From Flavobacterium sasangense DSM 21067 (lineage in GTDB: Bacteria > Bacteroidota > Bacteroidia > Flavobacteriales > Flavobacteriaceae), in contig NZ_JMLU01000004.1 in the NCBI RefSeq assembly GCF_000686885.1, positions 124,001-188,000 on the forward strand: a DNA stretch of 64,000 nt, written 5' to 3'. A program made the translations under genes and the position numbers. Every line of letters begins with the position of its first letter. Positions within the stretch are counted from its first letter, which is position 1. Shown piece after piece: positions 55,891 to 64,000 of this stretch. The notes beneath the pieces were generated by a model. The model ran no database searches. It was not told the origin of the DNA and saw only the letters and a program-made list of their open reading frames with translations.

Positions 55891-55898
55891 TACCTTTG
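55891..55898 (+). promoter_or_regulatory. -7 element of the rsfS-ftsH unit
   Basis: TACCTTTG followed by CATAAATAG, 20 nt before the rsfS ATG. Confidence 0.55.
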
Positions 55899-55918
55899 CA
55901 TAAATAGAAAAATAATAA

Positions 55919-56290
55919 ATGGCGAAGAAGCAGATTAATAATGATGATTTATTAGCAAACATCATCAAAGGGATTGAAGAAGTAAAAGGAGAAAATATTG
56001 ACATTCTTGATTTAAGAGAAATTGACAACACGGTTTGTGACTATTTTGTAATTTGCAATGGAAATTCAAATACACAAGTAAATGCAATCGTAGGATCAAT
56101 ACAAAAAATCGTTTCTAAAGAGTTAAAAGACAAACCATGGCATGTTGAAGGTGCTGAAAATGGAGAATGGGTTTTAATGGATTACGTAAACATTGTAGTA
56201 CACGTTTTTCAAAAACACATTCGTGAATACTACCGAATTGAGAGTTTATGGGGTGATGCAAAAATCACTACCATTGAATCAAAATACTAA
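55919..56290 (+). CDS. rsfS: ribosome silencing factor
   Basis: 123 residues, complete RsfS/DUF143 domain: LANIIKGIEEVKGENIDILDLRE, VCDYFVICNGNSNTQVNAIVGS, KPWHVEGAENGEWVLMDYVNIVVHVF and YRIESLWGDA. It binds ribosomal protein uL14 and blocks subunit joining under nutrient limitation. It is followed after 8 bases by ftsH, so the two are translated from one message; the promoter is upstream of rsfS. Confidence 0.95.
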   Translation: MAKKQINNDDLLANIIKGIEEVKGENIDILDLREIDNTVCDYFVICNGNSNTQVNAIVGSIQKIVSKELKDKPWHVEGAENGEWVLMDYVNIVVHVFQKHIREYYRIESLWGDAKITTIESKY

Positions 56291-56298
56291 AAAATTTT

Positions 56299-58242
56299 AT
56301 GGCACAAAATAATAATTCTGGATTTAAGTTTAGTCCGTGGATGAGTATTGTACTTGTCTTGACTATTTTTTTTACGATAAGTTTATTTACCAAAGGAATT
56401 GATTTAAGCAATCCTGCGCCTACAACATTATCAAAATTCTACCAATTTTTAGATAAAAATCAGGTACAAAAAGTGGTGTTTACCAATACTAAAGCTACTG
56501 TCTATTTAAAGAAAACAGCTTTAACAGATAAAACACATGACAAAGTAAAGAATGATGTTTTAAACAAATTAAACACCAAAGGTCCTCACTATTTCTTTGA
56601 AATTGGTGATTTAAAAACCTTTCAAGAAAATTTACAAAAAGCATCAAACGAAGGTAAACTTTCAGAATATGAAAAAGAACCAGAAAGCATGTGGGGCGAA
56701 CTTATCTCAATGCTTTTACCAATTGTAATATTGATTGGGTTGTGGATTTTCATGATGCGAAGAATGTCAGGTGGTTCTGGAGGTGGCGGAGGTCAGATTT
56801 TTAGCATCGGGAAATCGAAAGCTAAATTATTTGACGAAAAAAATGACACAAGAGTAACATTTGAAAACGTTGCCGGATTAGAAGGAGCTAAAGAAGAGAT
56901 TCAAGAAATCGTAGAATTCTTGAAAAACCCTGAAAAATATACTTCAATTGGAGGAAAAATTCCAAAAGGAGCTTTATTAGTTGGCCCTCCAGGAACAGGG
57001 AAAACTTTATTAGCAAAAGCCGTTGCTGGTGAAGCTAAAGTACCTTTCTTCTCATTATCAGGTTCTGATTTTGTGGAAATGTTTGTGGGAGTTGGAGCTT
57101 CTCGTGTTAGAGATTTATTCAAACAAGCCAAAGAGAAATCACCATCTATCATTTTCATTGACGAGATTGACGCTGTGGGTAGAGCTCGCGGAAAAAACAA
57201 CATGACAGGTGCCAATGACGAAAGAGAAAACACATTGAATCAATTATTAACTGAAATGGATGGTTTTGGAACCAATTCAAATGTAATTGTTTTAGCTGCA
57301 ACCAACCGTGCTGATGTTTTAGACAAAGCTCTATTACGTGCTGGTCGATTTGACAGACAAATTTATGTAGACTTACCAGATATTAGAGAACGTAAAGAAA
57401 TTTTTGAAGTACATTTAAAACCTTTGAAAAAATCAGAGGAATTAGATACTGAATTTTTAGCAAAACAAACTCCAGGATTCTCAGGTGCTGATATTGCCAA
57501 TGTTTGTAACGAAGCAGCTTTAATAGCAGCTCGTAAAGACAAAAAAGCAGTAGATAAACAAGATTTCTTAGACGCAGTAGATAGAATCATTGGTGGTTTA
57601 GAAAAGAAAAATAAAATCGTAACTCCTGAAGAAAAGCGTGCTATTGCGATTCACGAAGCAGGTCACGCAACAGTAAGTTGGATGTTAGAGCACGCTGCAC
57701 CTTTAGTAAAAGTAACAATTGTTCCTCGAGGACAAAGTTTAGGTGCTGCTTGGTATTTACCAGAAGAAAGACTGATTGTACGTCCAGAACAAATGTTAGA
57801 CGAAATGTGTGCTACTATGGGAGGTCGTGCTGCTGAAAAAGTAATTTTTAATAAAATTTCAACTGGAGCGTTGAGCGATTTAGAGAAAGTTACACGTCAA
57901 GCAAGAGCAATGGTAACCATTTATGGATTGAATGATAAGCTTGGAAATATCACTTATTACGATTCAACAGGACAATCGGACTATAATTTTTCAAAACCAT
58001 ATTCAGAAGAAACAGCAAAAGTTATCGATACTGAAATTTCAAAATTAATTGAAGAACAGTACGACAGAGCGATTCATCTTTTGGAAACCAACAAAGAAAA
58101 ACTAACTCAATTAGCTGATATTCTGATTGAAAAAGAAGTAATTTTTAAAGATGATTTAGAAACCATTTTTGGAAAAAGACCTTTTGATAAAGAAGTTACT
58201 ACAACTCCTGAAAACACGGATGAAAAGACAATTTCAGAATAA
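56299..58242 (+). CDS. ftsH: ATP-dependent zinc metalloprotease FtsH
   Basis: 647 residues. Two N-terminal membrane helices (~13-31 and ~140-158) flank a periplasmic domain. The AAA domain has [15 protein letters not shown], the pore [30 protein letters not shown], the second region of homology [20 protein letters not shown], then the zinc site HEAGH and the third ligand region [14 protein letters not shown]. It extracts and degrades membrane proteins; in many bacteria it also controls lipid enzymes, which is interesting given the cdsA and psd genes downstream. A terminator separates it from them. Confidence 0.97.
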   Translation: MAQNNNSGFKFSPWMSIVLVLTIFFTISLFTKGIDLSNPAPTTLSKFYQFLDKNQVQKVVFTNTKATVYLKKTALTDKTHDKVKNDVLNKLNTKGPHYFFEIGDLKTFQENLQKASNEGKLSEYEKEPESMWGELISMLLPIVILIGLWIFMMRRMSGGSGGGGGQIFSIGKSKAKLFDEKNDTRVTFENVAGLEGAKEEIQEIVEFLKNPEKYTSIGGKIPKGALLVGPPGTGKTLLAKAVAGEAKVPFFSLSGSDFVEMFVGVGASRVRDLFKQAKEKSPSIIFIDEIDAVGRARGKNNMTGANDERENTLNQLLTEMDGFGTNSNVIVLAATNRADVLDKALLRAGRFDRQIYVDLPDIRERKEIFEVHLKPLKKSEELDTEFLAKQTPGFSGADIANVCNEAALIAARKDKKAVDKQDFLDAVDRIIGGLEKKNKIVTPEEKRAIAIHEAGHATVSWMLEHAAPLVKVTIVPRGQSLGAAWYLPEERLIVRPEQMLDEMCATMGGRAAEKVIFNKISTGALSDLEKVTRQARAMVTIYGLNDKLGNITYYDSTGQSDYNFSKPYSEETAKVIDTEISKLIEEQYDRAIHLLETNKEKLTQLADILIEKEVIFKDDLETIFGKRPFDKEVTTTPENTDEKTISE

Positions 58243-58269
58243 GTAACTTATCAACAAAATAATATTAAT

Positions 58270-58309
58270 AAAAATCTTAGTTCTGTATGTAAAGAACTAA
58301 GATTTTTTT
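58270..58309 (+). terminator. intrinsic terminator of rsfS-ftsH
   Basis: AAAAATCTTAGTTCT (58270-58284) pairs perfectly with AGAACTAAGATTTTT (58293-58307), 8-nt loop, T-run. Confidence 0.9.
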
Positions 58310-58317
58310 TATCTTTG
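58310..58317 (+). promoter_or_regulatory. -7 element of the LUD-cdsA-psd unit
   Basis: TATCTTTG directly after the ftsH terminator T-run, 32 nt before the LUD-gene ATG. Confidence 0.55.
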
Positions 58318-58349
58318 ATTTTCACAGTTAAAAAACCTACTAAAGATAC

Positions 58350-58955
58350 ATGAGTCTTTTTAGAAAATTTTTTGGTACATCTTCTGAGGAAGAGGACAAT
58401 GACAAAAAACAAGAAGTCAAAAGTCCTTATTCTCCAGATACTACATTGCCAATAGACGAACAGTTTACTTTCAATTTCAAAGAAAATGGAGGTAAATTTA
58501 TTTATTGTGAGAATTTAGATGAGATTGCAGAGAATTTTGAAAATATTTTAGCAGAGAATGATTGGTTTGAGTGTAACACACAATGTTTCGACAACCGATT
58601 ACTTTATTTACTAAACGACAATAAATTAACTTACGATAATTCATCAACTCCTGTGTTTTTTCTTTCTTCTTGTGAAAATTTAATTGCTGATGAAGGCTCG
58701 ATTCTATTCTCTTCAAATCAGTTAAAACATTTTAAACCAAATGAGTTGCCTACCAACATGATTGTTTTTGCTACAACTAGTCAAATAGTAAATAGCAAAA
58801 GTGATGGGATGAGACGAATTAAAAGTACACACGAAAAAAATTATCCTTCCAATATTACTGCTATAAAATATTTTGAAGAAGTAAAAGAACAGGATTTTCT
58901 TCATTATGGAAGTTGCCACAAAAATCTTTACCTACTTCTTTTAGAAGATTTATAA
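58350..58955 (+). CDS. LUD-domain protein (LutC-like)
   Basis: 201 residues. After MSLFRKFFGTSSEEEDN comes a LutC/LUD-type fold: FTFNFKENGGKFIYCENLDEI, VFFLSSCENLIADEGSILFSS and NMIVFATTSQIVNSKSDG, corresponding to the family's A-D-x-A-I-A-x-T-G-T-hydrophobic region in weakened form. LutC takes part in lactate oxidation elsewhere; here the gene is next to phospholipid genes and lacks LutA/LutB partners, so that role is doubtful. Two bases separate it from cdsA. Confidence 0.75.
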   Translation: MSLFRKFFGTSSEEEDNDKKQEVKSPYSPDTTLPIDEQFTFNFKENGGKFIYCENLDEIAENFENILAENDWFECNTQCFDNRLLYLLNDNKLTYDNSSTPVFFLSSCENLIADEGSILFSSNQLKHFKPNELPTNMIVFATTSQIVNSKSDGMRRIKSTHEKNYPSNITAIKYFEEVKEQDFLHYGSCHKNLYLLLLEDL

Positions 58956-58957
58956 TA

Positions 58958-59764
58958 ATGAATGAAACGCTAAAAAGAGCATTATCTGGAGCCGTTTATG
59001 TTGTATTACTTTTAGGCTGCATTTCTTATTCTAGGGAGGGTTTAGCAATTCTTTTTGGCGCATTTTTAGTCATTGGAGTTTACGAATTCTGTAAAATGTG
59101 TGGATTAAATTACTACATCAGTATTCCAATTGCTGCAGGCTCCTACTATTACTTATGGAACAAGAATTCTGACTTAAACTTAAATACCGCTTTAACCACA
59201 ATATCTATTGTAACTTCAATCAAATTGTTACTCTATTTATTTAATGCTAACAAGTCTAATTTTAAAATTTATACAAGATATTTCTTGTTGTTTGGTTATG
59301 TAATTCTTCCATTCATCTTAACAAATTATGTGGCAATGGGAGTTAAAGGTTATAATCCTAAAATTCTAATTTCTATCATTGTTTTAATTTGGACTAACGA
59401 TACCTTTGCCTACTTAGTTGGGAAAAACATCGGAAAGAACAAACTTTTCCCAAGTGTTTCTCCTAAAAAAACCATTGAAGGTTTTGCTGGTGGTTTGGTC
59501 TTTACCATTATTGGTGGTGTTTTATTAGCGAATTATTACATAATGGCTTCTACCCTATTTATTTGGATAGTCATTGCCGCTATTGTTAGTATTTTCAGCA
59601 CGTTAGGCGATTTAATTGAATCTAAATTAAAACGCGTAGCTGGAATAAAAGACACTGGAAATATAATGCCTGGTCACGGAGGTATTCTAGATCGATTAGA
59701 TAGTATTATATTTGTAATTCCATTTATTAATTTATTTTATTTAATTTTATACTATGTTTCATAA
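58958..59764 (+). CDS. cdsA: phosphatidate cytidylyltransferase
   Basis: 268 residues from the ATG at 58958 (MNETLKRALSGAVYV). About seven membrane helices. WTNDTFAYLVGKNIGKNKLFPSVSPKKTIEG and the C-terminal signature KDTGNIMPGHGGILDRLDS, with metal-binding acidic residues, identify CdsA. It makes CDP-diacylglycerol from phosphatidic acid and CTP at the inner membrane. Overlaps psd by 11 bases. Together they supply the start and the end of the phosphatidylethanolamine branch; pssA is not in the window. Confidence 0.96.
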   Translation: MNETLKRALSGAVYVVLLLGCISYSREGLAILFGAFLVIGVYEFCKMCGLNYYISIPIAAGSYYYLWNKNSDLNLNTALTTISIVTSIKLLLYLFNANKSNFKIYTRYFLLFGYVILPFILTNYVAMGVKGYNPKILISIIVLIWTNDTFAYLVGKNIGKNKLFPSVSPKKTIEGFAGGLVFTIIGGVLLANYYIMASTLFIWIVIAAIVSIFSTLGDLIESKLKRVAGIKDTGNIMPGHGGILDRLDSIIFVIPFINLFYLILYYVS

Positions 59765-60407
59765 AGAAGGCGCTAAAATCATTTTCATTACACTGCTTAT
59801 AGTAGTTGCTATTATTTTCTTAACCGATGCATTTGTTGATATAAATTGGTTACGAACACTTTTATACTTATTTGCATTAGTAATTTTAGTTTTAGTTTTA
59901 CAATTCTTCAGAAACCCTACACGTGTTGCTGATAATAGTGACAATCACATTTTGGCTCCAGTAGATGGAAAAGTGGTAGTTATTGAAGAAGTATTTGAAC
60001 CTGAATATTTCAAAGACAAACGTTTAATGGTTTCTATCTTTATGTCACCTATTAACGTGCATGTTACACGTTACTGTGTAAACGGAATCGTTAAATACAG
60101 CAAATATCATCCAGGAAAATATTTAGTAGCTTGGCATCCAAAAGCAAGTGAAGAAAACGAAAGAACTACTGTTGTTATTAATAATAGAGTTTATGGTGAA
60201 ATTTTATACCGCCAAATTGCCGGTGCTTTAGCAAGACGTATTGTAAATTACGCTCAAGAAGGTATGCGTGTAGTTCAAGGTAAAGATGCAGGTTTCATCA
60301 AATTTGGTTCAAGAGTTGATATTTACTTACCATTAGGAACTGAAATCAACGTAAAACTAGGCGATAAAGCTATCGGAAACAAAACCGTTATTAGTAAAAA
60401 AGCATAA
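59754..60407 (+). CDS. psd: phosphatidylserine decarboxylase (short, PSD-A type)
   Basis: 217 residues. Two N-terminal hydrophobic segments (~8-26, ~33-51) then HILAPVDGKVVVIEE, VSIFMSPINVHVTRYCVNG, KYHPGKYLVAWHPKASEENERTT and GARARRIVNY-like ALARRIVNYAQEG. The self-cleavage site is FIKFGSRVD, where Gly-Ser is cut to give the pyruvoyl-bearing alpha chain. It decarboxylates phosphatidylserine to phosphatidylethanolamine. Starts within the last codons of cdsA, so translation is coupled. Confidence 0.94.
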   Translation: MFHKEGAKIIFITLLIVVAIIFLTDAFVDINWLRTLLYLFALVILVLVLQFFRNPTRVADNSDNHILAPVDGKVVVIEEVFEPEYFKDKRLMVSIFMSPINVHVTRYCVNGIVKYSKYHPGKYLVAWHPKASEENERTTVVINNRVYGEILYRQIAGALARRIVNYAQEGMRVVQGKDAGFIKFGSRVDIYLPLGTEINVKLGDKAIGNKTVISKKA

Positions 60408-60410
60408 AGA

Positions 60411-60692
60411 ATGAGCGAAAAGGATATCAATACTTTATTTGACGAAGCATTTGCTAACGCACAATTAATTCCACAAGAATCAGTGCCCCAGGATATGCAA
60501 CTAGTACTGTATGGTTTGTATAAACAAGCTACATCCGAAACTTCCAATCCTTTATTGTTTCAAAATCCACAAGATTTAAGAAATGCTTTCAAGTTAAATG
60601 CTTGGATGCAAGTGAAACATCTGAAACCAGATGATGCCAAAGCAGAATACATCAATATCATCAATCAATTACTGAAAGAACGTAATTTATAA
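60411..60692 (+). CDS. acyl-CoA-binding protein
   Basis: 93 residues, a single four-helix ACBP domain: FDEAFANAQLIPQESVPQDMQLVLYGLYKQAT, then NPLLFQNPQDLRNAFKLNAWMQVKHLKPDDAKAEYI as the second half, with the YGLYKQAT and K-x-x-A-W signature positions. ACBPs bind long-chain acyl-CoA esters and are mostly eukaryotic; bacterial ones are scattered. Position 3 bases after psd makes a role in phospholipid supply plausible. Confidence 0.9.
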   Translation: MSEKDINTLFDEAFANAQLIPQESVPQDMQLVLYGLYKQATSETSNPLLFQNPQDLRNAFKLNAWMQVKHLKPDDAKAEYINIINQLLKERNL

Positions 60693-60704
60693 TCCGCATT
60701 ACAA

Positions 60705-61478
60705 ATGAAAAAGTCACTATTGATTTTGGCTTGTATATCATTTATGATGACGAGCTGTAGAAAAGAAAACGAACTTGAAGAAGTTAAAATTCCTGACCCA
60801 GAAGTAGAAACTAAAATTTCAGCTTTAGGAAATCCAGCTGATGTAAAAATTACAGAAGGTGGAATCTTTCAAATGCGCGGATTAAAATATGCCTACGATG
60901 ACTTACAACCTCACATAGATGGTCGTACAATGGAAATTCATTATTCAAAACATCATTTAGGTTACGCAAACAAACTAAATAAAGCCGTAATTGGTTCTGA
61001 TTTAGAACTTAAAACTGTTGAAGACATTCTAAAAAACTTAGACGTTAACAATAAAGAAATCCGAAATAACGCCGGCGGTTACTACAACCATAATTTATTT
61101 TTCGAGATTTTAAACCCAAAAGGTGGTGGAACTCCTAAAGGCGCTTTAGCCGAAGCTATAACTACAGAATTAGGCTCGTTTGACAACTTACAAAAACAAC
61201 TTACCGAAGCTGCAGCAGGGCAATTTGGAAGTGGTTGGGCATGGTTAGTAGTAACCCGTGACGGAAAATTAGCCGTGACTAGCACCGCTAATCAAGATAA
61301 TCCACTAATGCCAAACGCTGAAGTTAGAGGTACTCCCATTTTAGCCATTGATGTTTGGGAACACGCTTACTACTTACACTATCAAAACAAACGTAATGAA
61401 TATTTAACCGCTATTTTCAATGTAATCGATTGGAATGTTGTAAATATTAAATATGAAACGGCAGTAAGTAAGATTTAA
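60705..61478 (+). CDS. sod: lipoprotein superoxide dismutase (Fe/Mn family)
   Basis: 257 residues. Lipobox MMTSCRK (Cys18) and ~45 extra residues precede the SOD domain. YDDLQPHIDGRTMEIHYSKHH (first His ligand), AGGYYNHNLFFEIL (second His), and ILAIDVWEHAYYLHYQNKR (Asp and third His ligands) complete the metal site. AAAGQFGSGWAWL has the Gln/Ala context more often seen in Fe-type enzymes. The enzyme would remove superoxide on the outside of the inner membrane or at the outer membrane. 12 bases downstream of the ACBP gene. Confidence 0.93.
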   Translation: MKKSLLILACISFMMTSCRKENELEEVKIPDPEVETKISALGNPADVKITEGGIFQMRGLKYAYDDLQPHIDGRTMEIHYSKHHLGYANKLNKAVIGSDLELKTVEDILKNLDVNNKEIRNNAGGYYNHNLFFEILNPKGGGTPKGALAEAITTELGSFDNLQKQLTEAAAGQFGSGWAWLVVTRDGKLAVTSTANQDNPLMPNAEVRGTPILAIDVWEHAYYLHYQNKRNEYLTAIFNVIDWNVVNIKYETAVSKI

Positions 61479-61491
61479 TTTTAAAACTAAA

Positions 61492-62010
61492 ATGTCTAAT
61501 AAAGAAATTAAATATAAATTTTCTCCTTTCGCAGTAATTGTAGGTTTGATTGTTTTTCTTTTTCTTTTCACAATATTAGGAATTATATTAGTGTCACTAT
61601 TGAGTGTAAAAGCATACTTAGCAGTTTTTTTTCTAGGATTTTTACTTTTCATAATATCTAACGAAGCTATTCCAAATCTTTTTCGATTTTCCAAACATTT
61701 AATCAAAAGTGAACCAGCACTTATCTTAACCGAAAAAGAATTAATTGATAATGTAAACAATGTGATTTATCCTTGGACAGATATAAAAAAAATAAAATAT
61801 CAATTGAATTACCCTGCAAATTACATTTCAATTGAAGTCAAATCTCCATCCTTGTTTTTAAAAAAAGAAACAAATTCATATAAACGTTTGATTATGAAAT
61901 TGAATGCTAAATATTTCAATGGAACTTTTTCTTTAAAACCTATGCTCATTAGTTGTAATAAAAGAGAACTTGTAGAAAATTTATATCTTTATTTAAAACA
62001 AAACAGTTAA
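61492..62010 (+). CDS. hypothetical membrane protein (STM3941-like)
   Basis: 172 residues with two adjacent membrane helices (~13-38 and ~41-58) and a cytoplasmic PH-like region (LTEKELIDNVNNVIYPWTDIKKIKY, YISIEVKSPSLFLKKE, FNGTFSLKPMLISCNKRELVENL). The layout, two helices then a bacterial PH domain with W-x-D-I-K-x-I, matches the STM3941-type family. Function unknown. It is the last gene of the LUD-cdsA-psd run, closed by the terminator at 62077. Confidence 0.7.
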   Translation: MSNKEIKYKFSPFAVIVGLIVFLFLFTILGIILVSLLSVKAYLAVFFLGFLLFIISNEAIPNLFRFSKHLIKSEPALILTEKELIDNVNNVIYPWTDIKKIKYQLNYPANYISIEVKSPSLFLKKETNSYKRLIMKLNAKYFNGTFSLKPMLISCNKRELVENLYLYLKQNS

Positions 62011-62076
62011 ATTATCTACCAACTAAGCCGAGAGTATCACTAGTTAACGCAAACATAATTTATATATATCAAAATC

Positions 62077-62105
62077 AAGTTTAGCAAAAGCTAGACTTTT
62101 TTTTT
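62077..62105 (+). terminator. intrinsic terminator of the cdsA-psd-sod run
   Basis: AAGTTTAGC (62077-62085) - AAAA - GCTAGACTT (62090-62098) with one G-U pair, followed by at least seven T. Confidence 0.8.
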
Positions 62106-62372
62106 ACAAAAAAGTAGCAAAAAAATGCGTTTTAGTAAAAATATGCAGAAAAACTACAGCAAGCACTCCAATAAAACCTCTTAATTTTGATCTATCTAAA
62201 TTTGAATGCTTTCAAAACTGCATTCCTTACTTAAGTTTTGAAATGTTAGTGGTAATTTAAGGGGTTAAAGTATGTCACTAACAATCTTTGCAACGATGAA
62301 AAATTGATTGCAAAAAACAAAGTACTAAAATTTGATAATTTAGGGGTAAATTATCCTAGTTAGTACAACAAA

Positions 62373-62404
62373 AAATCCCAATCTTTCGATTGGGATTTCT
62401 TTTT
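62373..62404. terminator. bidirectional intrinsic terminator
   Basis: AAATCCCAATC (62373-62383) - TTTC - GATTGGGATTT (62388-62398), flanked by A-run and T-rich sequence. It ends the minus-strand regulator and anything transcribed from the left. The same GAAATCCCAATC arm starts at the right window edge (63989). Confidence 0.85.
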
Positions 62405-62421
62405 CTAAAAACGCAATATTT

Positions 62422-63300
62422 TTATTCTCTAATCTCAAGCTTATACCCTTTTCCACGAATAACTACAATATTAATATTCGGGTCAAGCTCTAGTTTTTTT
62501 CTAAGTTTTGATATGAACATGTCTAAACTACGTCCTACAATAACGCCTTCGTCTTCCCAAATCTCTTTTTGTAATCGGCTTCTTTCTATTGTTTCGTTAG
62601 GCGATGAGGCAAAAATGAGCAATAAACGTGTTTCTGTTGCTGTTAAATCTATGGTTTCTTTATTAATTTCTAGTTGACGCTTTTGTGCATCAAACACCAC
62701 TGAACCAAAAGTAAACAGTTTATTATTATCAATTTTAGGTAATTGTTTCTTATGTTTAAATTTCCAAAAAACAAATCCAATCAATAGTAAAAACGATAAA
62801 CCTCCTAAATAATATTTATAATTTGTTGTAACTATATCGTTTGGTTTAAATTTGATATTTATCTTGTAACAAGCAATAGGTTGTTTTCTTCCAACACAGG
62901 CTAAAATATCTTCTTTTTTGTTTTTGGAAATAGCATATCCATAAGTTACACTCGAATTTGCACAATTAATTACATTTACAACATAATCGGTTACTTGATA
63001 ATCTTTAATAAGTAAACGTTTGGTAGTATTTACTATTGAATCGGTTACAAATGAAAATTCTTTCTCAAAACTAATTTGGTATTCATTTTCAGCTATCTTT
63101 TTTATCGGAAGCACTCTCGAAGTACTATCTCCCGATTGCAAAAGTATTTCATGTCCAATTCTACGCAATAAAACTTCTCTTCTGGAAAGATCAAAATCGT
63201 TAGCATTATTAACAAAGAAAACCAATGAAATTAACACCAGTAATAGCAATGCAATTATATATTTAGTTTTCCCAAAAAGGAGTTTTTGTCTACTATTCAT
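62422..63300 (-). CDS. membrane-embedded winged-helix (OmpR-type) transcriptional regulator
   Basis: 292 residues. Membrane helix 1 (~15-30), a periplasmic sensor of ~135 residues (SRREVLLRRIGHEILLQSGDSTSRVLPI, two cysteines at CANSS and ILACVG, and one in IACYK), membrane helix 2 (~165-181), a basic linker and a Trans_reg_C winged helix (~195-290: FDAQKRQLEINKETIDLTATETRLLLIF, SRLQKEIWEDEGVIVGRSLDMFISKLRKKL and GKGYKLEI). It is a one-component system: no receiver domain and DNA binding at the C-terminus, the reverse of ToxR/CadC order. The likely target is the divergent gene at 63410. Confidence 0.85.
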   Translation of the reverse strand: MNSRQKLLFGKTKYIIALLLLVLISLVFFVNNANDFDLSRREVLLRRIGHEILLQSGDSTSRVLPIKKIAENEYQISFEKEFSFVTDSIVNTTKRLLIKDYQVTDYVVNVINCANSSVTYGYAISKNKKEDILACVGRKQPIACYKINIKFKPNDIVTTNYKYYLGGLSFLLLIGFVFWKFKHKKQLPKIDNNKLFTFGSVVFDAQKRQLEINKETIDLTATETRLLLIFASSPNETIERSRLQKEIWEDEGVIVGRSLDMFISKLRKKLELDPNINIVVIRGKGYKLEIRE

Positions 63301-63409
63301 AGTGTCAATTAATTATTTACAAAGTTTACATTTTTATTTACAATCCCAATCGTTCTAACAAAAAATTATGAATGTAAATTCGTTTAATCAATTTAAAAAA
63401 GTGAAAATT

Positions 63410-63970
63410 ATGAAAAAAACAATTTATGTTCTAATCTTTTCATTGGTTGTGATAAGTGGATTTGTATTTAGCTTTTCAACTTTTGCCAATGGCTTACATG
63501 TTAATCGTGAAATTAAAAACGACACTAAAATTTCTTCAAAACCGTTATCCAATTTAGAGAAAAGAAAAAAATGGGAAGCTTCACCAGATGGCATAAAATT
63601 TAGCGAATGGAAAGATTCTCCCGAAGGTAAAAAAGTACAAGCAAGTTACGAGAAGATAAAAAACGAAATAAATGCTTATGCTGAAATGGAAGCCTTGGTA
63701 ACTTCGGTGAATTTTCAATTTCCAACCACAAACCCATCAAGTCCTAAATGGCTAGTTGTGAAGATTAATGGAGAAGATTACATGATGCAATTTATTCCGA
63801 ATGATTTTGAAAAATTGAATAGCCTAAAAGTTAACGACAAAATAATTATCAAAAGCCGAAGCGCTGGTTTTTCAAACAATCATCCTTATTTGATTTTATC
63901 AAGCGACTATATCGAACACAACAATAAAGTACTTTTTGAACGCGATTTAAGTAAGAATGATGGTTGTTAA
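63410..63970 (+). CDS. hypothetical secreted protein, divergent from the regulator
   Basis: 186 residues from the ATG at 63410, which gives a standard signal peptide (MKKTIYVLIFSLVVISGFVF, cleavage near FANG); an ATG at 63368 would add 14 polar residues. The mature part starts with a Lys/Ser-rich stretch containing two similar octads, WEASPDGIKFSEW and DSPEGKKV, then an OB-like beta region (VTSVNFQFP, WLVVKINGEDYMMQF, KVNDKIIIKSRSAG, YLILSSDYIE). No family recognised. Shares a short divergent promoter region with the membrane-bound regulator; its terminator is cut by the window edge. Confidence 0.7.
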   Translation: MKKTIYVLIFSLVVISGFVFSFSTFANGLHVNREIKNDTKISSKPLSNLEKRKKWEASPDGIKFSEWKDSPEGKKVQASYEKIKNEINAYAEMEALVTSVNFQFPTTNPSSPKWLVVKINGEDYMMQFIPNDFEKLNSLKVNDKIIIKSRSAGFSNNHPYLILSSDYIEHNNKVLFERDLSKNDGC

Positions 63971-64000
63971 GAATTGAGAAACAATAAAGAAATCCCAATC

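Larger units (their letters stand above)
62011..62421. other. 411-base gene-free stretch with several inverted repeats
   Basis: No convincing gene. It holds the terminator at 62077 and four inverted repeats: TTTCAAAACT/AGTTTTGAAA (62210-62219, 62234-62243), GTTAGTG/CACTAAC (62245-62251, 62276-62282), TTGCAA twice (62288, 62308) and GATAATTTA-GGGG-TAAATTATC (62334-62355). The last is enclosed by GTACTA/TAGTAC (62322, 62361). The bidirectional terminator at 62373 ends it. An AATCTTTG at 62283-62290 is one base off the -7 consensus. Could hold a structured RNA of ~105 nt. Confidence 0.5.

Noticed and set aside
62103..62208. 33-codon minus-strand frame in the gene-free stretch (ending in LHIFTKTHFFATFL)
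   Set aside because: No ATG or clear initiation site and no recognised family; listed only as part of the gene-free region.

Overview
The window is AT-rich chromosomal DNA from a member of the Bacteroidota, most likely a Flavobacteriaceae close to Flavobacterium. Three things point there. Promoters repeatedly show the phylum's -7 element TAnnTTTG, twice with a -33 TTG exactly 19 nt upstream. The gene families are typical of the group: a TonB-dependent receptor paired with a DUF4249 lipoprotein, DUF4834, CcsBA fusion, monomeric isocitrate dehydrogenase and an SPT-like enzyme. Most secreted proteins have short signal peptides ending in FxQ or a lipobox Cys. No rRNA, tRNA, CRISPR array, insertion sequence or phage gene was seen. 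Almost everything looks like core genome.

Layout. 1-10.5 kb: YfhO-like membrane protein (cut by the left edge), DUF4834, an outer-membrane barrel, a GNAT protein, an SPT-like PLP enzyme, a candidate small RNA, rdgB, a TRIC channel, a DEAD-box helicase, a secreted protein and trmH. 10.5-14.8 kb: ECF sigma/anti-sigma pair, a sirtuin lacking zinc cysteines, purB and a lipoprotein deacetylase. 14.8-26.1 kb: a CPA2 antiporter, two CAP-domain proteins, guaB, a P-type ATPase, HMG-CoA lyase and pyrD. 26.2-31.9 kb: a thioredoxin-fold protein, a candidate attenuator leader, an FMN glutamate-synthase-like enzyme, a GreA/Rnk-like protein, two unknowns, a cyclophilin-FKBP fusion and an SDR. 31.9-37.6 kb: the trmD neighbourhood, with a decayed trmD 5' copy, a methyltransferase, trmD, a BLUF photoreceptor, rplS, icd and a secreted unknown. 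37.7-48.9 kb: TonB receptor/DUF4249 pair, thiamine pyrophosphokinase, uvrB, DUF4375, lipoproteins, two VOC paralogs, TerB-like, esterase and DUF1456. 48.9-55.8 kb: menD, GNAT, glutathione peroxidase, ccsBA, birA. 55.9-62.0 kb: the collinear run rsfS-ftsH-(terminator/promoter)-LUD-cdsA-psd-ACBP-SOD-membrane protein, which joins membrane proteolysis to phosphatidylethanolamine synthesis. 62.0-64 kb: a 411-base gene-free stretch full of inverted repeats, then a membrane-anchored winged-helix regulator divergent from a secreted unknown.

The most unusual items are RNA-scale or historical. A self-contained ~66-nt transcription unit lies before rdgB. A short reading frame followed by mutually exclusive hairpins lies before the glutamate-synthase-like gene. 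A frameshifted relic of the trmD 5' end sits upstream of an inserted methyltransferase. Two terminator-like hairpins sit on the start regions of exported-protein genes. No clear new multi-gene defence or biosynthetic system was found.
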